A stretch of DNA of 64,000 bases. It comes from Anaerotruncus sp. MC2020 (GTDB lineage: Bacteria; Bacillota; Clostridia; Oscillospirales; Ruminococcaceae). The notes below the pieces were generated by a model, which made no database searches, was not told the DNA's origin, and was given only the letters and a program-made list of their open reading frames with translations. The stretch is from positions 1-64,000 of the forward strand of contig JNKE01000018.1 of NCBI GenBank assembly GCA_000701945.1. Reading direction: 5' to 3'. Within the stretch, counting starts at the first letter, position 1. The number at the start of each line of letters is the position of its first letter. Positions 23,981 to 31,570 of this stretch are shown piece after piece. The translations under genes were made by a program, and so were the position numbers.

Positions 23981-26323
23981 TTATGATGCGGCTCGGCGAA
24001 TGAGCTGTACTGTGCCGTCAATGCCGTTTAGACGGACGATATCGCCGTCGGTGAAATGCTCGCAGGCATTGCCGACGCCGACAACTGCCGGCTTTTTCAG
24101 CTCGCGCGAGATGATCGCTGTGTGTGAGAGCAGCGAACCACGTTTTGATATTATACCGAGCGACTGTGAAATCACAAATACCCACCCCGGATCAGTGACG
24201 TCGGCGAGAATTATCTTACCGGAGGCGTCAGTGTCAGCGCTGAGCGAGGAGATGTGCGTTATCTCTCCCTCGACTATGCCCGATGAGCACGGAGTGCCGT
24301 AAATCAGCGGATCATCGCCGCATAGCGTTTCTGATACGAAATTTGCGGGGTGCTTGTCGAATACCTTGCTGTCAAAGACGATGCGCGTGTGCGGAGGTAT
24401 CGCTTCAAAGGAAGCCCACTGTCTGCGACGGGAGGCAATAAGCTCGCGGAGTCCGGAGATGCTGCCGTTTGCAGCCTTTTCAAGCTCGTCGAATCTCAGG
24501 AAGAATACGTCGCGCTGCTGCTCGATGAGACTGCGTCTGCTGAGGTCAGCGCCGCATTTCAGGACTATCTCGCGAATGAGACCGAAGATTTTTCCACGTG
24601 ACATTCTCGACCTCTCGCGAAGAAGTATGCCGTTGTATGCCTTTTTTGCATAGAGCATTGAGAGACCGTGAAGCCTCGGACGGGTCTTCTCAGCCCTCGG
24701 AGGTGCCGCGCTGAACGTGGATATAGTCTCGACAAGCAGCAGCGGATCTGTGCGGTATGTCTCAGCCTCGAGCTTGAGCTCGCAGGCACAGCGGTCGCCG
24801 TATTCGCTGATATAGCGTTTTATCAGCTCAGCCGAGCGCGACGGTCTGCTGACGAACCGCTCGAACTCCTCATTGCTTGAAATGCTGCAGAATTCATCAT
24901 AGCTGCCTTCCTCGCGGAGAGCCTCGCAGATATCGTTCAGCATCATGACCGGCTTCATGCTCTCTATGGAGTCCGAGCCGCAGATGAGCTGATTTGCCGT
25001 GTCTTCAGGATTTTCGCACTTCAATGAATGCTTCAGCAGTCCCGTGAAAATGAATGCGTACATATCATTTACAAGTGTTAAGTCCCAGCAGTCGGCAAGA
25101 GTGTTTTTCAGCTCAACGTATATCGCGAACAGCTCTGCGGGAGAATCGGTCTGACTTATCCTTGCGCTGAACTGCGGGTATATCTCGTCAAACTTGCGGT
25201 TCAGCTTCTTCATATTGCGCTCGTTCGCGGATATGAGCTGAACGAATGACATCAGCACTCTCAGCTTTGTCATGCGGCTCGGAGCCTCTGCTGAACGAGT
25301 TACGCTTTTGTCAGAAACGCCGAGCATCTCCTGCCATATCGGGATTATCTTACTGCTGAACGGCAGCATCGTGATGACGTCGTACCAGCTGCTTATGCGG
25401 TAGTATATCCTGCCGTTTGCGGCGTCGGTCATGTTGGAGAGCACGCCGTCAAGCCTCTCGGCAGTGCCGTCATTGCGGGTAATGCGGCGGACGCAGCTGC
25501 TGAAAACGAGGTGGTAGACGTCCTTGACAAAGCTTATTGTCATCGGCGAAGAGATACCGGGATAGCTCTCCGAGATGTTGCTGCTGTCGAGGATTATGTG
25601 TCCGTCGGCGTGGAGAGTAGTTATCGGACGCGCCTGCAAAATGTATGTCACGCCGTCCTTGACAGCGTATTCGATGTCACATTCGCAGCCGAACAGCTCT
25701 CTGATCTTTTCCGCTGTCACGAGCAGCCCGACGATCTTTTCTCTTCCGAGTGCAGGTGCGTTCTCGTTCAGCTCCGCATAGAAGCTCTTGTCGGAGCGGT
25801 CGCAGTAATAGGTGCTGACCGCGACCTTGTCCTCCACCACATTGTCGCCTGTACCGGCGCCGACTGTGATGACGGTCTCGCTGAGTATGCCCTGCGGATT
25901 CGCCGTGAAAATGACACCTGAGCAGTCAGCATCTACCATTGCCTGCACGATGACGTTTATGCGTAGCTCACTGCGGCTCAGTGCGTTTATGCGGAGGTAT
26001 TCCGCCACGCTTTCGGTATCGGCAGAAGCTCGGCACTGCTCTATCTTTTTCCATACCTTGTCAGCCGGAACGAACAGGAATGTCTCGAGCTGTCCGGCGA
26101 AGGAGAACGATGAGCTGTCCTCGGCTGAGGCTGACGAGCGGACGGAAAACAGCGCTTCAGTGTGAAAATTACGGCTTATATAATCGCGTACCTCATCCTC
26201 CTGAGTCTCATTTGTCACGCAGAAAAGCTCCGGCACGTTAAAGCCGTGCTGCTTCATTTTGAAGAGGCGTTCAGCCTTTGCACCGATGCTGAACTCGGTG
26301 AAATTATCGGTATTGATGATCAT
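23981..26323 (-). CDS. PEP-synthase-like ATP-grasp/phosphohistidine enzyme (rifampicin phosphotransferase-like layout)
   Basis: 780 residues. The N-terminal ATP-grasp (PPDK_N) domain (about 1-240) has FSVRSSASAEDSSSFSFAGQ, GVIFTANP and DIEYAVKDG, ending ILQARPITTL. A central helical domain of about 430 residues follows, then a swivelling phosphohistidine domain with His734 in GSLLSHTAIISRELKKPAVVG. The PEP/pyruvate TIM barrel of true PEP synthase is missing, so it cannot make PEP. The order ATP-grasp, substrate domain, His domain is that of rifampicin phosphotransferase and related phosphotransferases that move the beta-phosphate of ATP via His to an acceptor. In this operon the acceptor may be a lipid or polyprenyl alcohol; that is inference. 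It follows the UbiA gene by 5 bp. Confidence 0.75.
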   Translation of the reverse strand: MIINTDNFTEFSIGAKAERLFKMKQHGFNVPELFCVTNETQEDEVRDYISRNFHTEALFSVRSSASAEDSSSFSFAGQLETFLFVPADKVWKKIEQCRASADTESVAEYLRINALSRSELRINVIVQAMVDADCSGVIFTANPQGILSETVITVGAGTGDNVVEDKVAVSTYYCDRSDKSFYAELNENAPALGREKIVGLLVTAEKIRELFGCECDIEYAVKDGVTYILQARPITTLHADGHIILDSSNISESYPGISSPMTISFVKDVYHLVFSSCVRRITRNDGTAERLDGVLSNMTDAANGRIYYRISSWYDVITMLPFSSKIIPIWQEMLGVSDKSVTRSAEAPSRMTKLRVLMSFVQLISANERNMKKLNRKFDEIYPQFSARISQTDSPAELFAIYVELKNTLADCWDLTLVNDMYAFIFTGLLKHSLKCENPEDTANQLICGSDSIESMKPVMMLNDICEALREEGSYDEFCSISSNEEFERFVSRPSRSAELIKRYISEYGDRCACELKLEAETYRTDPLLLVETISTFSAAPPRAEKTRPRLHGLSMLYAKKAYNGILLRERSRMSRGKIFGLIREIVLKCGADLSRRSLIEQQRDVFFLRFDELEKAANGSISGLRELIASRRRQWASFEAIPPHTRIVFDSKVFDKHPANFVSETLCGDDPLIYGTPCSSGIVEGEITHISSLSADTDASGKIILADVTDPGWVFVISQSLGIISKRGSLLSHTAIISRELKKPAVVGVGNACEHFTDGDIVRLNGIDGTVQLIRRAAS

Positions 26324-26328
26324 TTATC

Positions 26329-27225
26329 TCACCTCGAAAAAATGATGTAGCCCGCAACTGTCAGGAGCATGATGCTCTCCTGAATGTATGTGTAGCGCTC
26401 GACCTTCTCGACGAGCTTGAACTTGTGCGGGTCGTGTATGTACTCGATGAATTTCCACGTCATCCAACAGACGTTGATGAAGAGCGCGATGACGGAGAGC
26501 CAGCTGAGCCTGTAGACCAGCAGGAAGTTTGTGATGATGTCAGCTATCGTGAGTATGAGGACAAAGCGCGTAGCCTTTTTGTAGCCGAAAAGCTTGGAAT
26601 ATGTGACGTATTCGGTCTCGTCCTCGGGAGCCTTGATCTTGCGTGATATCTCCCATATCAGAGCAGGGAAGTACAGCGTGAATGCGGCAAGTACAGTAGT
26701 GAGGGTGAAGGCGCTCAGACCGTACTTTATGCAAGTGAAAGAGATGATGTAGATGTTCATTATCATCTGCACGGGGTTGTGGGTGACGAGTGCGAGCGGC
26801 AGGCTTTTCTGAATCTTTTTCTTGTGGAAGAACCACAGTGACATCAGCGTGCCGTAGACGTACAGGAATACGAAAAACGGGATATTGTTCATGAAGCAGA
26901 CGTTGAGAAAGATCGTTGCGCCTATCAGCAGGCTCACAAATATTGCGAGGTCCTTTTTCTTCACTCTGCCTGACGGGAGCGGACGCTCCTTGAACAGGCG
27001 GCAGTCAAGCTCGTAGTCCTTGAAATCGTCGGCTATCCTCAGCCAGCACAGGAAGCTGAATACCGTGAAGCCTCCGATGAATTCAGCCAGTGTTATGTGA
27101 AAATTTGTCACTCCGTTGTTGAGGAGAATAATGAAGTAGATCTCGAAGAATACTATGCCGCCGAGAAGCAGCCTCGGAATTATCGGGTACATCTCCTTGA
27201 AGTAGATATTAAGTCGTTTTACCAT
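26329..27225 (-). CDS. UbiA-family prenyltransferase
   Basis: A 298-residue integral membrane protein with eight or nine predicted helices. The first Asp-rich motif is RIADDFKDYELD (DDxxDxxxD form) in the loop after the second helix, followed by KERPLPSGRV, as in UbiA enzymes. The second Asp/Glu-rich region is WEISRKIKAPEDETEYVTYS. The family transfers polyprenyl groups from pyrophosphates to aromatic or glycerol-phosphate acceptors; one member makes the second ether bond of archaeal lipids. Neighbouring genes (CDP-archaeol-synthase-like, DgkA-like) favour a lipid acceptor over a quinone. The start follows GGAGG (minus strand) and the gap to the next upstream gene is 15 bp. Confidence 0.85.
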   Translation of the reverse strand: MVKRLNIYFKEMYPIIPRLLLGGIVFFEIYFIILLNNGVTNFHITLAEFIGGFTVFSFLCWLRIADDFKDYELDCRLFKERPLPSGRVKKKDLAIFVSLLIGATIFLNVCFMNNIPFFVFLYVYGTLMSLWFFHKKKIQKSLPLALVTHNPVQMIMNIYIISFTCIKYGLSAFTLTTVLAAFTLYFPALIWEISRKIKAPEDETEYVTYSKLFGYKKATRFVLILTIADIITNFLLVYRLSWLSVIALFINVCWMTWKFIEYIHDPHKFKLVEKVERYTYIQESIMLLTVAGYIIFSR

Positions 27226-27240
27226 AAAAAACGCCTCCTG

Positions 27241-27828
27241 TCATATATTTTTGCGTATCTTAAGTGCATAGAGCGCTGCGTTCAGCGCGATGTGGGTCAG
27301 TGCACCGAGTATTATGTACTGAATGTACTGCGGAACAGTCAGACCTGCTATTATAGCCAGTATCAGGACGACTCCGAGCAGCGAGTCTATCTGGTCAATG
27401 ATGAAGAATGCAGCGCCCCTGAGACCGCTTGTCGTCTTGCCGGGCTGTATGCCGATACGGCGCTTGATGTAGCTGTTCGGAAGCTCGCAGAGGACGTAGG
27501 CCAGACCGAATACCGCACCTGCTGCGGCGTTGAAAAGGAGCGTATTGTCGAAGTGGCGGTACAGCTCGTTCCGGCTGCCGACAGCGTCCGACGAAGCGGA
27601 GAGGAGTCCCCACAGCATCTGCGCGATACACGTTGCGGCTATCATTCCGAAAAAGCCTGCCCAAGTCTTGTTATCGCCGAATATGCGCCTGCCGTCCGGA
27701 CAGCTCTTACCGCCGTCTATCGGTGAACGGTGCCGGCGGTAAAGCGTCGTTTTCGTGAATACCATATTTGCGGCACCGCCGATAACTACCGGCATTAAAG
27801 TCGCGTACATAATGAGGATCCTCATCAC
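27241..27828 (-). CDS. CDP-archaeol synthase-like (CarS/CdsA superfamily) cytidylyltransferase
   Basis: A 195-residue membrane protein with about five TM helices. The conserved cytoplasmic signature is present: PIDGGKSCPDGRRIFGDNKT-W-GF, a helix, and later LPNSYIKRRIGIQPGK and FFIIDQIDSLLG. This combination (PID-G, DG.RI.G.NKT, LPNS..KR, D..DS) is that of CarS, which activates archaetidic acid with CTP, and of its bacterial relatives. Bacteria usually carry CdsA, which is longer. Its start overlaps the stop of the diacylglycerol-kinase-like gene by 4 bp (ATGA), so the two are translationally coupled. It probably makes a CDP-activated lipid for the operon's pathway. Confidence 0.8.
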   Translation of the reverse strand: MMRILIMYATLMPVVIGGAANMVFTKTTLYRRHRSPIDGGKSCPDGRRIFGDNKTWAGFFGMIAATCIAQMLWGLLSASSDAVGSRNELYRHFDNTLLFNAAAGAVFGLAYVLCELPNSYIKRRIGIQPGKTTSGLRGAAFFIIDQIDSLLGVVLILAIIAGLTVPQYIQYIILGALTHIALNAALYALKIRKNI

Positions 27829-28244
27829 ATCATCTCCAGTATCTTAGGTATCAGGATCAGGCCCTGCGAAACGAAAAATGCAATGGAAAGAATGAATACT
27901 CCCGCAGCTGCAGTGTCCTTGATGAACTTGTTGTCGGCGGATATCTCCGGAAATTTCGTGTCCAGCAGTCGTTCGAGCGCCGAGTTGAAGTATTCTGCTG
28001 CGAAGACTCCGCATACGAGAGCAAATCCGATGAGGAACTCCGTCAGGGATACACCCAACATCAGTTCCGCAGCGACGAAAACGGCGTAAATTGCGGTATA
28101 CTCGCGGTAATTCCGCTCCTCTTTCCATGCAGCCTGCATACCCTGAAATGCGCAGTACATACTCTGGAAGATATTTTTGTTTTTCATTGAAGCGAGGTCG
28201 TTCTGCGCCTTGTTCAATGTACCTGAAACAGCGTTTGTTTTCAT
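27825..28244 (-). CDS. dgkA: DgkA-family diacylglycerol/undecaprenol kinase
   Basis: A 139-residue membrane protein with three TM helices, slightly longer than the usual 120 or so because of a 28-residue N-terminal extension. Family motifs are AFQGMQAAWKEERNYREY, then AAEYFNSALERLLD with the catalytic Glu and Asn, and KDTAAAGVFILS. The family phosphorylates diacylglycerol or undecaprenol with ATP at the inner membrane face. It is the first gene of the operon, with an AAGGAC ribosome site and a TATAAT-like element about 60 bp upstream. Placed with CarS-like and UbiA genes, it could supply the phosphorylated lipid that the cytidylyltransferase activates. Confidence 0.85.
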   Translation of the reverse strand: MKTNAVSGTLNKAQNDLASMKNKNIFQSMYCAFQGMQAAWKEERNYREYTAIYAVFVAAELMLGVSLTEFLIGFALVCGVFAAEYFNSALERLLDTKFPEISADNKFIKDTAAAGVFILSIAFFVSQGLILIPKILEMM

Positions 28245-28482
28245 AAGAACACGTCCTTTCTGTGTTTTATAGCTTTAAATGCGTTCTTTACTTGTAATTA
28301 TAAGCGTTTTTCCTGAAATTGGAAGAGGCTGACTGTCACTTTGCTGATTACAATTGTCACAAAAAAGCACCTGTCAGCTCAAAACGATTCATAAGTATTG
28401 TGAGTGGCTAATCGGCATAGAAGATATACACGGCTAACATCTCCAACTGTAAGTTGCCCTTAAAGATGTAAAGTATATATGC

Positions 28483-28524
28483 AACAAGATGCCTCCCATC
28501 ACATAGGGGAGGCATCTTGTTATG
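28483..28524. terminator. Long hairpin terminator
   Basis: AACAAGATGCCTCCC (28483-28497) pairs with GGGAGGCATCTTGTT (28507-28521), 15 bp. It follows the stop of the small minus-strand gene at 28529. The rest of 28250-28480 shows nothing I can support. Confidence 0.65.
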
Positions 28525-28528
28525 AACG

Positions 28529-28732
28529 TTATAGTTCTTTAGGTCTTGCAAATTCCTTCAAGGTAGGAACTTCACCTGTGGTGGTTGAAACAAGTGCATA
28601 GTACGCAAGTGTTGTTGATGCATTCATAACGGCAGTCTGAGCAAACTGCGTTATCGGCTGAACAGGCGAATCTCCCGCCACGATAAGCAGCGTCATTATG
28701 CCTGCTGCCGTCTTTTTCCAGAAATTTTTCAT
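28529..28732 (-). CDS. Short protein with signal peptide, possibly a truncated secreted protein
   Basis: 67 residues beginning MKNFWKKTAAGIMTLLIVAG, a convincing export signal of the kind seen on the dockerin enzymes of this organism. Only about 40 residues follow, ending LKEFARPKEL, with no recognisable domain. The ribosome site is weak. It may be the 5' remnant of a larger secreted protein or a genuine small exported peptide. A strong hairpin directly after the stop favours an expressed unit. Confidence 0.4.
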   Translation of the reverse strand: MKNFWKKTAAGIMTLLIVAGDSPVQPITQFAQTAVMNASTTLAYYALVSTTTGEVPTLKEFARPKEL

Positions 28733-28847
28733 CTGATTTTCTTCTTATTCTCCCCAATGCCCATTTAGAGCATATAAGACTTATAATAAATATACGGACC
28801 AACTATACCGCTTTTTGCATAAAATGTCAAGGATTTCGCGATATATC

Positions 28848-28876
28848 TTGAAATTATAACTTTTTTGTGTTATAAT
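28848..28876 (+). promoter_or_regulatory. Promoter of the membrane-protein/zinc-ribbon pair
   Basis: TTGAAA (28848-28853), 17-bp spacer, TATAAT (28871-28876), 36 bp ahead of the start codon. Confidence 0.7.
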
Positions 28877-28911
28877 GATATAAGACTTCGGAGTATAAAG
28901 GAGAAAAGCAG

Positions 28912-29889
28912 ATGTCGGGATTTGCAGAAAAAGTGAAATCGTTTATGAAAAAGCCGCAGAATCGCCTTGAACTGGCTGTGGATATCCTTTGCCTTGCGGC
29001 TTCCTACGGACTGTTGTTTCTTGCGCCCGACAATATGAATATCCTGTTCTGGGTGCTTTTCGCTTTGTCGGCTTTTCTTTTCTGTATAGGCTTCTTCCGT
29101 CTTGGCTTCATCATTGACCCTCCCAAGACGAAAAAGGGGATGCTCATATCGGGGAGCCTGCTCGTGCTGTTCGGCATTTTCCTTAACATTGTCGGTATCT
29201 CCAAGATTTACGCCTCACACGGCAGCGAGAGCAGTATATCCGTTGCGGTGCTTCTACTGATAGAAGCGATAGTGATGTATTCGATCACCGCCAGTCATGC
29301 AGATGCGCCCTGTTCGCAGTGGATCATGTCACTAATTGTTCGTGCAGCCGCTGTACTCATGTGGATCGTTGCTGTCGTTTTTGCGGTCATTACATCTGTT
29401 TCTGATACGGCGATCGCACTCTGTATCATGCTGATCGTGGAGGGCATCGTCCTCTGGGCAATGGGCAGCGGTAACAATCCGTTCAATTCTTCCATTTCGC
29501 ATATATGCGCCGTACCCGGCATGAATAAAACTGTTCAGGAGCTTTGTGATGCACTGAGAGACACAGAAACACAGCTTGGTCATCCGTGGCTCGGAAAGAT
29601 ACGAACCATCAAAGAAGATACGATAATTTACGGACCGTCAGACGAGGACGTTTTCGTTTACGGCTATTATCATTTCGGGCGATTCTATGTTGCATACAGC
29701 AACGATATATCATACTTGAATGAAGAACAAGCCAATTCACACCGCATTACTGAGATTCCCGATAACAAGGGCAAATGTATCGGTGCAGAAGCTCTCCCCG
29801 AAGCATACGCAAATATGATAAAGCAATACCTTGAAAACGGGAATATCGTATGGAGCACAAAACTGAATAAGTCCAATAAAAAACACTAA
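28912..29889 (+). CDS. Six-helix membrane protein of unknown function
   Basis: 325 residues with six predicted TM helices (about 20-38, 44-67, 76-97, 107-125, 136-160 and 166-186) and a soluble C-terminal domain of about 135 residues. That domain contains LGHPWLGKI, then a beta-rich run (DTIIYGPSDEDVFVYGYYHF). The helices are arranged in pairs with short loops. The start follows AAAGGAG. It is followed 10 bp later by the zinc-ribbon protein gene and probably forms one transcript with it. I do not recognise the family. Confidence 0.75.
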   Translation: MSGFAEKVKSFMKKPQNRLELAVDILCLAASYGLLFLAPDNMNILFWVLFALSAFLFCIGFFRLGFIIDPPKTKKGMLISGSLLVLFGIFLNIVGISKIYASHGSESSISVAVLLLIEAIVMYSITASHADAPCSQWIMSLIVRAAAVLMWIVAVVFAVITSVSDTAIALCIMLIVEGIVLWAMGSGNNPFNSSISHICAVPGMNKTVQELCDALRDTETQLGHPWLGKIRTIKEDTIIYGPSDEDVFVYGYYHFGRFYVAYSNDISYLNEEQANSHRITEIPDNKGKCIGAEALPEAYANMIKQYLENGNIVWSTKLNKSNKKH

Positions 29890-29899
29890 TAAACTACAA

Positions 29900-30577
29900 A
29901 TGGAGGATATGCAAATGAACACAAGAAAATGCCCGTCCTGCGGCGGAGAAATGGAGCTTTCCATCTCAAACAAGTGCCTGATATGTCCCTTCTGCGATAC
30001 GCATATAGATGTCGATATTAAGGACGACGACAACACGGCGCTGCTTGACGAGAAAATATTTGACTTTCTTTGGCAGCTCGACAGCCTGAAGAAATATGAA
30101 AAAGTGGTTGAGGGTATTGATTCTATGCGCTACTGCCTGAACAATCTGAAAAGTACAGACAGCATAATCGATTTCATCAGGACAGCGCTTATTACTGACA
30201 CGGATGTAGCCTCAGAGGGTATCAATCAGGAGCGGATAGACAAGATAATGCCGAAGATAGCGAGCTTTATAGAGCCCGACGAACACATAATCGTATACGG
30301 CGATGTCGGTATTATATCACGCGGTAAGGAATTCTTTGTTATAACCGATAAACGCAGTATATTTGTGAATGGAAAGAAGATAAACAGCATACAGCACAGC
30401 GAAATCAGTGTTATCCGTTTGAACCCGAATGGAGGGTATCCTCGCTGGCTGCTCAACAATCACAACGAGTTCGCAGTCTTTGGAATCGGAACCAAATACA
30501 GGCTGCTGGGAGCGATAGCAGCTCTGATTTGCCTATATTCTTGGGATGCTCGCAAAGAAAAAATCAAACTTATGTAA
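29900..30577 (+). CDS. Zinc-ribbon protein with PH-like (YokE/bPH) domain; 3' end fused to phage remnant
   Basis: An N-terminal zinc ribbon CPSCGG...CLICPFCD (start either ATG 29900 or, better placed after GGAGG, ATG 29915) is followed by a helical middle. A beta-rich segment (EHIIVYGDVGIISRG, then FFVITDKRSIFVN) resembles bacterial PH domains of the YokE type. The reading frame reaches KYRLLGAIAALICLY and then continues as SWDARKEKIKLM, which coincides with the start of a phage tape-measure remnant. The natural C-terminus has therefore probably been replaced. It is paired with the upstream membrane protein; a membrane-associated regulatory role is inference. Confidence 0.6.
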   Translation: MEDMQMNTRKCPSCGGEMELSISNKCLICPFCDTHIDVDIKDDDNTALLDEKIFDFLWQLDSLKKYEKVVEGIDSMRYCLNNLKSTDSIIDFIRTALITDTDVASEGINQERIDKIMPKIASFIEPDEHIIVYGDVGIISRGKEFFVITDKRSIFVNGKKINSIQHSEISVIRLNPNGGYPRWLLNNHNEFAVFGIGTKYRLLGAIAALICLYSWDARKEKIKLM

Positions 30578-30581
30578 AACA

Positions 30582-31060
30582 CAGCGGTCGGAATGTTTAC
30601 TGCATGCCGATGGCTCTATGCGTGAGCTGAATGTTATTCTCGCAGATTGTCGTGTGGCATTCTCGCAGATGTCGGAATCTGAGAAAGCTAACGCTGCACA
30701 GACACTGGTTGGCAAGAATGCGATGTCCGGCTTCTTGGCTCTTATGAACGCAGCGCCGGCAGACATTCAGAAACTGGAAGGCGCTATCAGTACCTGCTCC
30801 GATGAGATTGACGGATATAACGGTGTAACGGAAAAGATGGCGGCTGTCATGCAGGACCATCTCGGCGGACAGCTCACTATTCTGAAGTCCCAGCTGCAGG
30901 AGCTTGCAATCAGCTCTTCGGTGAGATCCTGATGCCGGCTATCCGGGCAATTGTCAGCAAGATTCAGGGACTTATTGATAAGCTGAATGCAATGTATCTG
31001 CCACAGGAGGCTCAAAAATCGTTCACAGCGGCTTTATTTGCTCTCGGTGGTGTAGTTTCC
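30582..31060 (+). pseudogene. Phage tail tape-measure protein fragment with frameshift
   Basis: The first frame reads MRELNVILADCRVAFSQMSE, then AAQTLVGKNAMSGFLALMNAA and GQLTILKSQLQELAIS, the conserved region of TP901-type tail tape-measure proteins. Near 30918 the frame shifts and the same domain continues as GEILMPAIRAIVSKIQGLID up to FALGGVV. Both ends are missing. The right end meets the dispersed repeat at about 31079. It is a dead prophage scrap with no other phage gene nearby. Confidence 0.75.
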
Positions 31061-31078
31061 CGACATGCCACCGATGTC

Positions 31079-31570
31079 GTCAAAAACGGCTCACAAATCG
31101 CTGATAGGTTTTCTATCACTTGGTTTTCGAGGAAACAAAAAAGGACTCGATTCCATTGTTTTCATATTTCGTGAAAACCACTAAAACCGAGTCCGAAACT
31201 TTGTATACTATTTTTTGCTGACAAAATCGAGATTTGCCTGTATTTCGACCTTTGGAGGGGACTGAATTCGCACTTTTGAGAGTTCAAATCCAGCCAGAGG
31301 CCTAAAATGCCCCAATGTCATCTATGAAAATCGAAGTAAATTTTACGAGATTTAGGTAACAAAAAAGCCCGATATTTCGGGCTTTTTTGGGCGCGTCATC
31401 AATTTTGTTATGCCAATATGTAAATTTATGACTAAAGAGATGACATACGACAAATGGCTATTTTCGTACTTTGTCAAAACAATCATATCATAAAAATGTA
31501 TGTAACGGTTTTAATTTGTAAATCCTGCTCCATGTGTGAATTACACATGGAGCTTTTTATTTTATCACTG
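31079..31570. repeat. Dispersed repeat, copy A (about 490 bp)
   Basis: Nearly identical over about 400 bp to 53554-54044, starting at GTCAAAAACGGCTCACAAAT. It contains a nested hairpin (GGACTCG...CGAGTCC enclosing GTTTTCA...TGAAAAC) and a bidirectional terminator-like stem (AAAAAAGCCCG...CGGGCTTTTTT at 31361-31388). A third hairpin near the right end is GCTCCATGTG...CACATGGAGC. It has no convincing long ORF. Its left edge cuts the tape-measure remnant and its right edge supplies the last 26 or so codons of the MutS-like remnant. Confidence 0.75.

Noticed and set aside
31260-31300. tRNA-like T-arm (GAGTTCAAATCC) in the dispersed repeat
   Set aside because: No acceptor stem, anticodon arm or D arm can be folded around it, and the following block differs between the two copies.
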